Origin: Monosporascus cannonballus
Lineage: Eukaryota; Ascomycota; Sordariomycetes; Xylariales
Length of the DNA: 64,000 nt
NCBI GenBank assembly: GCA_004154925.1
Contig: QJNS01000136.1
Location: 124,001-188,000 of the forward strand
Direction: 5' to 3'
A program made the translations under genes and the position numbers. Below the pieces are notes generated by a model that saw only the letters and a list, made by a program, of their open reading frames with translations, ran no database searches and was not told the origin of the DNA. Below, one piece after another: positions 21,495 through 31,507 of this stretch (its first letter is position 1; each line of letters opens with the position of its first letter).

Positions 21495-23227
21495 GCAGTG
21501 CTCTCAGGATGGAGACTTCTGCTTTCAGGTTATCATCCAACTGGATGCCCTCTTCGGATATTTCCACATCTGCCAAGGAGTGTGATCTTGATGGGATAAT
21601 CACGTCCTCGGAAACAATCACGTTCTCCACGGCCGAAGCACAATCCTCCGTATCCATGAACTGCTCGTAATACAGTTGTGCTGATCTCGATTGAGTTTCA
21701 CTCGGCGAGAGCTGAGCATTCCTGTACCTAGTTGCTGGGCTAATTATGGCCTTCAGGTGGGCTTGCTCCCACCAAGAAAGCCATCTGTCGGACGGCGCGT
21801 CGCAGCATGTCTGCACATGCTTCCTGTCGCCGCATCGGAAACACGCCCGATCTCCAGGCTTCAGGGCTTCCGTCCCATTAACCAGGGGATGCTTTAGAGG
21901 TCTCGCGGGGGGGAAGGGGCCTGGGTGGAAATCTTCCGGGAGCACGATTGTCTGTCTGGGCTGGACCCCAACCTGATGTGCCGTTTCCTCCGGGACGGGA
22001 ATTGGAACTCTCGAATCCCTGAATCCCTCTGTTAACATTCGGGCAGTGCCTGGCAGTATGGCCCTCTTGGTTGCAGTTGAAGCAAGTTAACGGTTGTCTT
22101 TGTCCTGAGTAAGGGTAAGCAGCTGTAGTATTTACAGGGGGCGGCTGATACTGTACGGGGGGGTACTGGGTATATGGGCTTGGGGTACGCTGATGTTCCG
22201 CCACAGCCCTCTCCACGGTGAGATCTCGTCTCTCAGCGAGGGCCTTCCTGATAGCGTCTATCTGGGCCCTCTCCTCTTCCTCCTTAGCGGCCCGAGCCTT
22301 ATCCGCCAGGACCCGTTGGCTATCCTGGATGATCTCAAGGCATCTCCAGAGGGAGTCGGCGTTTCTTGCTCTGTTAGTAAGAGCCTCTTGTTTCAGCTCA
22401 TAGTCTTTCAGTCCGTCGACGAATCTGCTGACGACTGTCCTCAGAAGAGTAGCTTCTGCAGGGGTCAGCGGGGATGTATTTCCGGGGCGACGGGGTCTGT
22501 CTCTTCCTCCAGCCTGCCGAAGGGCATTTTGAACTCTGGAGAAATATTGAATAAGGGGTTCTCCATCATCTTGCTCCAACCGGGTGAGGTTATGGACTTC
22601 AGACACTGATGTGTCCAGGGGGCGTGCGGGAAACTTGTTCTTTAGTGCTTGTTCGACTTGATTCAGATCGGCCCTGTCTGCCTCGTCCTGGAGAGCTTTT
22701 TCAATAATCTCCTGGATCTGGGGATCTGAATCTAGAAATGTAGCCGCCTCTTTCTTGCAGAGCATGTTAATTGCTGATATAACTTCGGAAGGAGGAAGCT
22801 CGGATTCTCTGTACCCTACTCGCCTAAACTACCAGTGCAGTTGAGCGAGCCAGCGGCTAGCGGATTCCGATCCATCGAAATGGCCGCATGGGGTCAGATC
22901 CGGGATGCCTCTCTCGGCAGACATTTCGGCAGATTGTGAGTTCGTCGTGGGATGATTAGGTCGGGAGCTGGAAGATGCAGGTGTATCTCGAAGAAGGGGT
23001 CCTTTGGGCATAAGATTGGGATTCTCAAAGAGGGACTTTAGGGATAGATATAGACCTGACTGGTGTCCGGAGGGAGGGTTTTTCTCAGGAGGGTTCTCTG
23101 GATCAGAACTGTCAGAGTACAGGACCCGTGTCTCTGTACCAGGACGCCTCTGATCGTAGTCTTCAATCTCTTGATAGTCAAGGTGTTTTCCCCCGTCTTC
23201 ACCTTCTGACATAGACAGGGTTCTCAA
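21412..23227 (-). pseudogene. gag: gag region of gypsy element
   Basis: Opens at 23227 with an acidic, Pro/Ser-rich N-terminus, reaches LAQLHW and hits a TAG at about 22829. It resumes in the same frame with FRRVGYRESELPPSEV and the capsid-like helical region (DLNQVEQALKNKF, LIQYFSRVQNAL). A CCHC zinc knuckle CFNCNQEGHTARHC follows. Near 21900, at a G-rich run, the frame shifts and a second knuckle-like motif CFRCGDRKHVQTCC follows. Two zinc knuckles with a long spacer are unusual but known in chromovirus-like gag proteins. Because of the stop and the frameshift this is non-functional as read. Confidence 0.8.
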
Positions 23228-23368
23228 TGACGACTTCTAATGTCGGGACAGGAAGCTAGGAGTCGTCGGTTCGGAGCCGGAGGGTAGGGGCTTTACAGGG
23301 GATGACGTCAGTAATTCAGGGATAGATGGAGATGGATACTCCCCGGTCATCTACCGGGGTACTCATTC
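23228..23368. other. Leader upstream of gag
   Basis: Short region between the gag start and the inverted-repeat element, possibly part of the gypsy leader. It contains the hairpin CCCCGGT-CATCT-ACCGGGG at 23341-23359. No primer-binding site was identified. Confidence 0.35.
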
Positions 23369-23803
23369 GGGTTCTAGCTCGGAGGGAGTAGAGAAAAGCT
23401 CCGGGGGAGCTCAGCCACATCTTTATTAAAATTAGACGGCCCAAGCGTCGGAAAAATTATAATGTCTAGTAAGAGCATTTGCGGAACAAATGCTACATAG
23501 TTAATAATAAAGAATTTTTTATTATTTTTTATAAAAAACGGATTTATTAAGCATATATTACGTAATTGTTATATAGTTAATAATAACTTTTTAAATGTTA
23601 CTATTTGCTAAGCATATGCTACGCAGTCGTTACATAGTTAATAATAAATTTTTTTTAACTGCATTTGCTAAGCAATTGCGACGTATCGGATTAATTTTTA
23701 AAAAATAAGCTTGGCGTTTTCTGCTCCCTCCGAGCTTGCTGCTGCGCCACGTTCGTTCTACTCCCCCAGAACTCTTCTCTACTCCCTCCGAGCTAGGTAA
23801 CCC
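23369..23803. mobile_element. Inverted-repeat element with AT-rich core
   Basis: Left arm near 23369-23412 reads GGGTTCTAGCTCGGAGGG onward; the reverse complement of 23757-23803 reads GGGTTACCTAGCTCGGAGGG and continues with the same order (AGTAGAGAA, then a GGGGGAG block), giving arms of about 45 bp around ~345 bp. The shared block also occurs a third time at 23723-23735. The core (23420-23710) is AT-rich with about four degenerate tandem units of ~60 bp. No ORF. It could be a non-autonomous DNA element, or part of the LTR or leader of the adjacent gypsy element. Confidence 0.5.
23477..23700. repeat. About four ~60-bp degenerate tandem repeats
   Basis: Units share ATTTGCTAAGCATATGCTACG and then ATAGTTAATAATAA. 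Copies begin near 23477, 23541, 23607 and 23662; the last is truncated. Differences between copies are mostly transitions, in line with RIP of repeated DNA. Confidence 0.55.
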
Positions 23804-24196
23804 TTTTATTTGATGGTAATTCTCCTGCACATATGCCGAGGGGCCCCCCACCAAGAACCCCCCCTTTTTTCGTCCCGGGATCCGTACACATTCCATCAGG
23901 ATCCTGGGTGATTACTCCAAGCATCAGTGGGGTTACCAGACATGCGTCTAGCTTGCCTTACCTGCCGGTACCTCCCCACGGACTTACATGACGATGTCTT
24001 ACGGAAATAAGCGCTGGTCTAGACTCTTGGAGTGGCTATCGCTCCTAGAGAATGTGGGTAAGTGGTTTCCGACTATAACGGCCTTTCACGTAGACAGTCT
24101 CCACAACGCTAGAAAAGATTTTCTTATATACCGACATAGTTTGACAATATTTTCAACGGTTTCGCAGCCCGCTTCGAGTCCTTGCGGCGCCTCGTC

Positions 24197-24279
24197 GGCC
24201 AGCTGGCCTAATGGTAAGGCGTCAGATTTCGGTATAGAAATCCCTCTGAAGATTGCAGGTTCGAATCCTGCGTTGGTCG
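24197..24279 (+). tRNA. tRNA-Arg (anticodon TCG), with intron
   Basis: Cloverleaf by eye: acceptor stem GGCCAGC/GTTGGTC with two G-U pairs; D arm GCC...GGC with the TAATGGTAA loop; anticodon stem TCAGA/TCTGA; T arm GCAGG-TTCGAAT-CCTGC; discriminator G at 24279. Anticodon TCG at 24229-24231 reads CGA codons, so the tRNA is Arg-specific. An 11-nt intron (24233-24243) follows the base 3' of the anticodon, the canonical position in eukaryotic pre-tRNAs. A T5 pol III terminator follows at 24283-24287. It lies about 970 bp upstream of the gypsy gag start and on the opposite strand. Confidence 0.95.
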
Positions 24280-24282
24280 ATC

Positions 24283-24287
24283 TTTTT
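24283..24287 (+). terminator. RNA polymerase III T5 terminator
   Basis: Five T residues four bases after the tRNA discriminator base. Confidence 0.8.
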
Positions 24288-25008
24288 GTTCTCCATTGCC
24301 TACGACGTACTCCCCGTAACCCGGACGTCAAATGCCTGCTCTGCCTTTCCGCCTTCTGCACTTCTGGGTCTCTCCTTTTCAGGATCTTACAGTTGATGGT
24401 TTCTTTCGGTTATGCCTAGTGCGATTGCCAATGGAATTGAGCGTCAGGGACCCGGGCGACAAGGTGTTGCGTTGAGATGGCCCCCTCGATGGATTCATAG
24501 GGGTAGTGATTATATGTCGCTGGAAATTAGTCAGTCTGAAAGGTCCGGAACTTTGCTTAAAGGTCCTCGAGCATCGTACGATACGTATACGATACGGTAT
24601 CATTCATTCCTGAATCCTATGGACCGGGACCATACCGCGTCCATTACGATACGAGGGCACGGCTAACATGGACTAGTCTCGTCGATCCCCCCAACCTTTT
24701 TGTCTTGACCTCAATCGTCTTTAAATGGTTGAGATGCTGTCAATTGGGGCACGATTATCGACACGTAACCTTGCTGGACCGTGACTGGACCTACACAAGC
24801 TCGCTGGCAGGGACGGAGGTAACAGACCGAATTCATGCCAAGACTGGCTGAGCCGCATACCGGCCAGGGAGTGATCGTCGCTGATCCGGCGTTAGCCGTG
24901 TCTTTGTATCTTAGTGAGTACGGTACTTCTGAAGCTTGTTCTGCATATAAGCATTGTTGCGGGATTCGGGTGGACTGAAGCTATCCTCGCTAACAGAAGA
25001 TTGGTTTT

Positions 25009-25084
25009 CTGGGGAAAGATGTGGGCCGATAGTAGTAATCATCCTTCAGGACGTCTGGGGGTCTGGGGATCCGGAAGTCTGGGG
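25009..25084 (+). promoter_or_regulatory. Cluster of four CreA-type boxes
   Basis: CTGGGG occurs at 25009-25014, 25055-25060, 25063-25068 and 25079-25084. This matches the CreA consensus SYGGRG used in fungal carbon catabolite repression. The cluster is 550-620 bp upstream of a maltose/alpha-glucoside permease start, where glucose repression would be expected. Binding is inferred, not shown. Confidence 0.45.
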
Positions 25085-25508
25085 TCGACAACGACCAGTA
25101 ACGATTGGACAGGCTCCGCCCAACTCCGCCAGAAATGGTTACTTGCAAAGGGGCACGCTCGGGAATCTCCTGAGAATTTTCAGGTTTGTTTGCTCACTAC
25201 GGCCGCATACGGACTGGCTCGTTCCCTCGTGCCACATTTGCCAACCTGACCATGACTTCATTTTCCGCATTACTTTCCAACATGTATTCTCACCCTGGCC
25301 GACGGACCATTTAAGGAAGGTTATTTGGGGGGACAGAGAGCAAGAGCGGCGTACCTAACCGTACGACACGGTTGCGAGTCAGCAGAAACTTAGAAATGAG
25401 GAGCCAGTAAGGTACACCACGGCCAGATCTTGTTAACGTTACCTGACAGGCCCAGCTGATCCTTCAATTTCACCTGTTGTACCTAGATGGTGAGCCCGAA
25501 GGCCCATC

Positions 25509-25518
25509 TATATATATA
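25509..25518 (+). promoter_or_regulatory. TATA-box-like sequence
   Basis: TATATATATA lies 114 bp upstream of the permease start codon, a plausible core-promoter distance. Confidence 0.4.
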
Positions 25519-25631
25519 GAGTTCCTGCTCACAATCAGTAATCGGGTCCCCTTGGCCTGGTTTGCAGCAGATAGTATCCAAACTCTTCGTGGGGGAGCAG
25601 CGCCGTTGATGTCCACGGTTGAAAAAGAACA

Positions 25632-27596
25632 ATGGCTCCTCGAGTCCATAGCACAGATCCAAATGCCGAGGAGAAGCTGGGCGCTGCGCACCTCGAAGAT
25701 GACCGGATGGCCAAAAAGGATGAGTTCTTAGATATGGCGAACGATGCCCGGATCGCCACGGAGAAGGAAAGGTCTATGACCCTGCTGCAGGGTGTGAAGC
25801 TCTACCCCAAGGCTATCGGCTGGTCCGTCCTGTTCTCGACCGCCATCGTCATGGAAGGCTACGACGTTGTCCTCATGGCATCCCTCTTCGCGTTCCCCAC
25901 TTTCAAGGAGAGATACGGCGACCTCCAGCCGGACGGGAGCTACGAGCTGCCGGCAAACTGGCAGGTCGGCCTTCAAAATGCCATGGCTGTCGGCCAGTTC
26001 ATAGGCCTGTTCTTCAACGGTGTCCTCTGCGACAGGTTCGGGTACCGCAAGACCATGATGGGATGTCTTTCGCTCTGCGTCGCCTTCGTCTTCGTCCTCT
26101 TCTTCGCACCAAGCAAGCCAGCTTTGCTGCTGGGCGAGTTCTTCCTCGGTATCCCTCTCGGTGCCTTCCAGACCCTCAGTGTCACCTATGCCGCCGAGGT
26201 CTGTCCCGTAGTCCTCCGCTCGTATCTCACAACCTACGTCAACCTCTGCTGGTTGATGGGCCAGATCCTCGCCTCCGGCGTGCTGCGAGCTCTCCTTTCC
26301 CGCACCGACCAGTGGGGCTATCGCATCCCCTTCGCTTTGCAGTGGGCTTGGCCCGTTCCTATCGCGATCGGTTGTTTGCTCGCGCCCGAATCGCCGTGGT
26401 GGCTCGTTAGAGCTGGTAGGATGGATGAGGCTAGGAGCGCTCTCAAGCGATTTGCTTCTTCGAATGCATCCGGTGGCGGCTACGACCCCACCGAGACGAT
26501 AGCGATGATGGCCCACACTAACGAGATGGAGATGGAGGTTAACGCCGGTACGAGCTACCTCGACTGTTTCAAGGGCACGGATCTGCGCCGTACCGAGATA
26601 GCCTGCTGCACGTGGGCCGCGCAGAACCTCTGCGGAGCGGGCTTGATGGGGTACTCGACGTACTTTTACAAGGCCGCCGGCCTGCCCGACGGGCAAGCGT
26701 TCAGCATGTCGTTTGCGCTATACGCGATTGGCATTGTCGGTACCCTGCTCTCGTGGATCTTCATGTCGTACCTCGGCCGTCGAACGTTGTACGTGGGCGG
26801 TCTCTGGGCGCTTTTCATGGTTCTGATGATCGTTGGCTTCATCTCCCTGGCGCCCGCGACCGGTCCAGATGGCATCAATGAGAAGGCCTCCTGGGCCACC
26901 GGCTCCATGTTACTCGTCTTCGCGTTCATCTACGATGGAACCATCGGCCCTGTCTGCTTCTCGCTCGTTTCCGAGATGCCTTCTACCCGCCTGCGGAACA
27001 AGACGACAGTATTGGCTCGGAACTTGTATAATATAGTCAACATTACGAATGGAGTGGGTATGTGCAAATAGTATATTAGAACCTAGGCCCCTTTTTCACA
27101 GTCATTGTCCTACACTAACATACTGGCTAGTACGTATGAACTTACAACATGCCATTTTCGGCTCTGGGAGGTGCTTGCTTCATCGGAAGGATAGCAGGTA
27201 GTCCTAGGGGGTCACCCCTGGCATCTCCGACGAGGTCACGACCGCTTGCTCTTGACCCGGCCGTTGTTGCGTGTTGTAGAAGCGACGACAGTATAAAGCA
27301 CATGAATGACAGGAAGCTGCGGTCCTCGACACAGAATGCTAACGATCTTGCAGATCATTCCATATATGCTGAACCCGACCGCTTGGGACTGGGGCGGCAA
27401 AGCCGGATTCTTCTGGGGCGGTTTCTGCTTCCTTAGCGCCATCTGGGCCTTTTTCCGTTTGCCCGAGCCCAAGGGCCGGACCTTTGCCGAGCTCGACGTT
27501 CTGTTCGAGAGGAAGATCAACGCCAGGAAGTTCAAGGCCACGGCCGTCAGTCCCTTCCACGTAAGGGGGGAGGAAAAGGTCGCGGAGGAAGACTGA
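25632..27596 (+). CDS. Maltose/alpha-glucoside permease (MFS sugar porter)
   Basis: Predicted 555-residue proton-coupled sugar transporter of the plasma membrane, closest in motif content to yeast Mal31-type alpha-glucoside permeases. Exons: 25632-27056 and 27354-27596; the 297-nt interruption is best explained as a stwintron (see findings). The N-terminus contains the family-typical KAIGWSVLFSTAIVMEGYDV. MFS sugar-porter motifs present: DRFGYRK in the loop after helix 2, PESPWWLVRAGR after helix 6 (a variant of PESPRWL), and a second-half LGRR after helix 8. The C-terminus has IIPYMLNPTAWDWGGKAGFF and the PEPKGRTFAELD signature (PETKG-like). Twelve hydrophobic segments are evident. ATG 25632 was chosen because length and N-terminal pattern fit the family. 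Upstream CreA-like boxes suggest glucose repression. Neighbouring genes are not a MAL cluster: no maltase or regulator is visible. Confidence 0.93.
27057..27353 (+). other. Stwintron ([D1,2] type) in permease gene
   Basis: Internal intron 27058-27130 (73 nt): donor GTATGT, branch CTAAC at 27115-27119, acceptor TAG. Removing it joins G27057 to TACGTATG, producing a new donor GTACGT. The external intron then uses branch GCTAAC at 27338-27343 and acceptor CAG at 27351-27353, leaving GTG|ATC in frame (V-I-I-P-Y-M). A single canonical intron starting at 27058 would leave the frame wrong by one base, and one starting at GTGGGT loses a conserved Val and uses a poorer donor. Confidence 0.72.
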
Positions 27597-28540
27597 ACCG
27601 AAATTCTTCGCAACTGGTTAGACAGTGCATTGAAACATAGGGGAAAGCACTCGACCATCCCCGGTGTTCGGCAGCTGTGAGGATTGAAAAAGGAGATCGT
27701 ACGGCACCGCCCCAATCGCCTATGAGGCATGGAATTTATAAACCAAATCGCATAAAATGTCAGAAACTAAAGAATATACCGATAGGAAGACTATGAACTT
27801 TTTTGGGGAGTTGTATCAACTATTATACGGTTATAAGCATAGTTCGAGAGCTTGTGGGATATCCATCAGCAGCTAAGACAGTAACCCCTTTTCCCAGGTC
27901 CCGTGGGGCAAAGGGCGTAGGTTGCTCTAGGAGCCCTTGCCGCATCACATAGCTGGCTGAAGTGCACCAGACCTATGAGGCTTCCACCTTCAAGATATGA
28001 TAAGATTGTATAAAAATTGTGAACCATATGCAGAGTTCTCGCGGAAAAAGCCACTTCTGTCAAGGGGGGAAGGCTTACCCAACACATTGGGCGACCGCCC
28101 AGGCATATAGAAAAAGGAGTGGTTTCCTAGAACACTTGTTAATCCCGAAATAAGTTAAGTATCTGTTGCTAAAGTTAGGCCGGCTGAATTCGCTTGGAAG
28201 CATTATTTGGATTAGCCGGCTATCTTTCAAACCATTGGGATAGGGTTCATCCTCTTGGGTGCACATCCGATTTCTACCATACACTTCATTCTAGCGACCA
28301 GTAACTCAGTGTCGGCTACCTTCACCGTCTAGATTCCCCAGGCGACCATATACCCTAGCAGAACGGTAATATTTACTCATGTATATAGCAATAAGCGAGC
28401 AACGCTCGTCGCCGGCCTCCAAATCGGCATCGGCTCGGAACGCCCGCCCACAAGAATCCTTCCATCGTCGACTTCACTTCAGCAGAGACGCCCGCTCTTC
28501 GATATTATTGGCTTCGACTTGGCTCCCGTTTCCTCCCACA
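27597..28540. other. Intergenic, convergent 3' ends
   Basis: Between the permease and aldo-keto reductase 3' ends. No recognisable feature beyond presumed 3' UTRs. Confidence 0.4.
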
Positions 28541-29882
28541 CTAAGGTGCATCGGTTGGGTCCCTTGTGAGAACTCAGATCAGCATGGATGCAGGTTTCTA
28601 TTGCGCGTATCGCGGAACAACAGAGAACTCACCAGTCAGTCACCAGGCCCTCGTCCAGCGCATCTAACTTCGCCATGTCCTCATCCGAGATCTCGAACGA
28701 GCCCACGTCGGCGTTCTCGAGCAGCCGCTCGCGTCGCACGCTCTTCGGGAGGGGTACGAGGCCGTGCTGGAGAGACCACCTGTAAAAAGTTCCATCATAC
28801 GGTCAGCATATCGTCCTCGCATCCAGCTCATGAACACTAGCTGTGATGTGCTTGACGTGTTTACGGCCGACTACTGGCTGGTCTAGGCATATCCTCAGGT
28901 CGTTGGAATGAAGGGTAGGCAGGGAAGGGTTAAGTAAAACCTACCGCACCAGCAGCTGCGCGGGCGTGCAGCCGTATTGTTTCGACAGCGCGACGACGGT
29001 CAGGTTCCGCATCCTCATCGCTCGCGCCAGCGGTGCATATGCCTCGACCACAATGCCATGCTTGGCGCAGGCAGCGCGGATGTCCTCGCGCGTGTTAAAT
29101 GGGTGCACCTCGACCTGGTTCACGGAGACGGGGACGCGTGGGCTTGAGGCCATGAGTTCCTCGATCTGGCAATTGCCGAGTTAGTCATCCGTCGTGCGCC
29201 TCCCCGCCGGCGATAGTAAGTGGGTGGCCAGGGGGCACATGCGTTTCATGGGAAGCCGGCGGAAACATATGCGACCAATAGAAATGGCAGAGAGACACAA
29301 AGGCTATCCAGAGAGACCAGAGGAACAAATACTCACATGCCGAACACCATAATTGCTCACGCCCGCACTCCTAACCTCGCCCTCCAGGACGGCATCCTCG
29401 AGGGCCTTCCAGCTCGTCCTGCGAGCCTCGGCACCACCATACGGGCTATGCAGGAGGAACAGGTCCACGTAGCCCAAGCCGCACTCCTTGACGCTCTCGC
29501 GGATGGAGGCGCGGACGCCGTCGTACGAGGTCGAGTTGCTGGCGAGCTTGGACGTGTAGAAGATGTCCTCGCGGGAGACCTTCTGGGCGTTCTCAGGCCC
29601 CGACAGGAACTTCTTGATGGCGAGCCCGGCCTCCCGCTCGTTGCCGTACATCTGGGCCGAGTCGAAGCCCCGGTACCCGGCGGCGAGGGCCTGGTGCACG
29701 GCCCGCGACGCCTCGCGCCCGGACATCATGTACAGCCCCAGCTGGATCTGGGGCATGGGGTGCCCGCTGGGGAGCTACAAGGAGGCGGGCGCGATTGCAT
29801 CAGTGGCGTAGCTCTATCCGGTTTTGGGGAGCACATTGCGTACCTTGACTCTGCTCGCTAGCGAGAAACTGTTTGAAGACAT
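28541..29882 (-). CDS. Aldo-keto reductase
   Basis: Predicted 288-residue NADPH-dependent oxidoreductase of the AKR superfamily. Exons (minus): 29844-29882, 29337-29774, 28945-29165, 28633-28779, 28541-28562; all junctions keep frame (total 867 nt). Catalytic tetrad visible: Asp in GFDSAQ, Tyr in MYGNE, Lys in YTSKL, His in LLHSPY. NADPH-binding signature LPKS...ENAD with [16 protein letters not shown] near the C-terminus, and [14 protein letters not shown], are characteristic. The final exon (GDPTDAP) uses an AAG acceptor; if that intron is not removed the protein ends at the TGA after TDW instead, so the last seven residues are uncertain. The catalytic core is complete, but the substrate is unknown. 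It is a lone gene near a transporter with no shared pathway evident. Confidence 0.92.
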
Positions 29883-30505
29883 GGTCGCCGACGCTATTTA
29901 ACAAGATGACAAGACGTCCGAGCGCCGGAGCTGTTTTCTCTCTGGATACGGAAGCCGCCGGGCCAGAGTGTGAGAACACTTAGCTTGAGGGTTCCTATAG
30001 CGAGAGCGGATGTTACCGCGCTTCGATGTCACAGGAGACCCACAAGGTGCACTGGACTTCGCAGCTCGATGGCCTATCCATCGATTGCTCCACTCACACC
30101 TCTATGTATATACTGCAGCATGCACCCTCTGGATTGTTAGATTTTAAAACAGTCAGAATAGAGGTGAGAGCCATGCAATTGTTATGAACCAACCTATCTT
30201 TTTTCCGGAATAATAGGGATAAGTATCACGATAGGCGAGAGGTACGTGATGGAATTGCATAGTTTGAGTTCCTAATATGAAGGTGTCTCTCAACTATCAA
30301 TTGCGGCCTGGGCCTGACCAATCTATGGATATGTATATCGTAAACAAATTTGTTGCCTTCGGCTTAAACGACCTTTCTTTACAGTAAGAGTCGTCCCTTA
30401 TTGCTCGCCAGCCCTGGGATCCCAGCAGCATTCCCGCCAACGTATCGCTTCGCCCTTCGAAAGAACAAGGGAGCATGAAGTACCGCGCTCCGCTTTTTCT
30501 TTTCT
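29883..30505. other. Intergenic
   Basis: Upstream region of the aldo-keto reductase and downstream of the decayed membrane-protein locus. Nothing recognisable was seen. Confidence 0.35.
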
Positions 30506-31507
30506 TTATTCAGTCTCCTCGGTGATGTGGACATTCCGGCTGACAGCGATGGTCCCGGGGATGTTGGTCGACTCACGGAAGATGATATACAGCCCTGCTA
30601 CAGGTTCTAGCATGGCAGGTCAGCATACGGGGTTATGAGACAACTGGGAGCTGCGACGATGGCGCTATAGATGCAGCGAGTAATACCTAGGGAAACCAAA
30701 TCTATTTTACCTTGAAGTTGCCGCTTACCATTGTCGTAAAAATTACCATTATGACGTACCGTGTGTAGAGCAGAAATGTCATGGTCTGGAGAAAGCGGTT
30801 AGCGGAAACCACGGTCGACTGAGGCATGAAGGGGATCCAGGGGATAAATACTTTTGCAATTCCCAGCAACATCAAAGAAACGGAAAACTTGACTGGGATG
30901 ATATTAACGCAGTAGAATACTTTGAACATGAAGAACCACTGCCGCTGGTCAGTTGTATAGCGTCGAACAGGGCGACGGAACCTCTCACGTACGAACAACC
31001 CCTTCTCTCGATGCTCTTCATTGCCGGGGAGTTCCGGTGTTCAGTTCTTGGCCCCAACGCCCGCCTGCCGATAAAGCAATCAGCTGAAAGTTCATCTGCG
31101 GCGGATCCTTCAACCCACTAAAAACCGTGGGAAACCATTATACAGGTCGACTCGCGAACGCGCCGGCGATACATGACAGCGATAGGACTGTGAAAGAAAG
31201 GCTTTAGAACTCGCGTTAGTTATCAGTTGCCTGGTATCGAAGGGGAAAAGGCCCCGAAATTCGCACGTACAATCGCCGCTGTCATACACCAGTCCTTGGG
31301 ACCTCACGAAGAATACCTTATTCTCGTATACGCCCGCAGGCCATAGGTGAGGTAGCCGAACACGCAGATCGTGATGACTGCGGCCGCGAGGCTCGGCGCG
31401 TGATCCTCGAATAGCACCATCTTTGAGAGGACTTTTGTGGCCGGCCCGTCCGAGTCGTTGGATATTCTCCTCGTCACTATCGGTACTGCGTGATGGAGTT
31501 GGGCCAC
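30506..31507 (-). pseudogene. Decayed rhodopsin-domain membrane protein
   Basis: Fragments in family order on the minus strand. An N-terminal segment (31507-31304) has a first membrane span (AAAVITICVFGYLTYGLRAY). A central segment (about 30998-30702) carries WFFMFKVFYCVNIIPVKFSV, typical of the helix in the fungal rhodopsin-domain (SAT4-like) family. A further segment reads YTRYVIMVIFTTM after a plausible 63-nt intron. A short tail (GLYIIFRESTNIPGTIAVSR) ends at TAA 30506-30508. Between these pieces, frames are interrupted by stops and the later transmembrane helices are missing. The locus is therefore probably a degenerated gene. These proteins have poorly known roles. Family assignment is from the central motif only. 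Confidence 0.45.

Larger units (their letters stand above)
16907..23227 (-). mobile_element. Ty3/gypsy retrotransposon, coding region
   Basis: Minus-strand order gag - protease - reverse transcriptase - RNase H - integrase (with GPY/F-like tail), which is the Ty3/gypsy order. Base composition is normal (about 50% GC), unlike the RIP-degraded block at 1-8200. At least five disruptions are visible: a TAG in gag, frameshifts near 21900 and 21465, a stop before the protease, and a frameshift within RNase H. Element-wide damage is therefore by indels rather than RIP. I did not find matching LTRs on either side, so the true ends are unknown; the coding part is given. Confidence 0.9.
24288..25631. 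other. Upstream region of the permease gene
   Basis: No convincing ORF. It carries a cluster of CreA-like boxes and a TATA run, listed separately. The rest shows nothing recognisable. Confidence 0.5.

Noticed and set aside
21890..21920. Possible programmed frameshift in gag
   Set aside because: A G-run is present, but several other frameshifts and stops exist in the same element, so decay is simpler.
25728..26696. Minus-strand ORF of 322 codons
   Set aside because: It is antisense to the permease and has no recognisable content.
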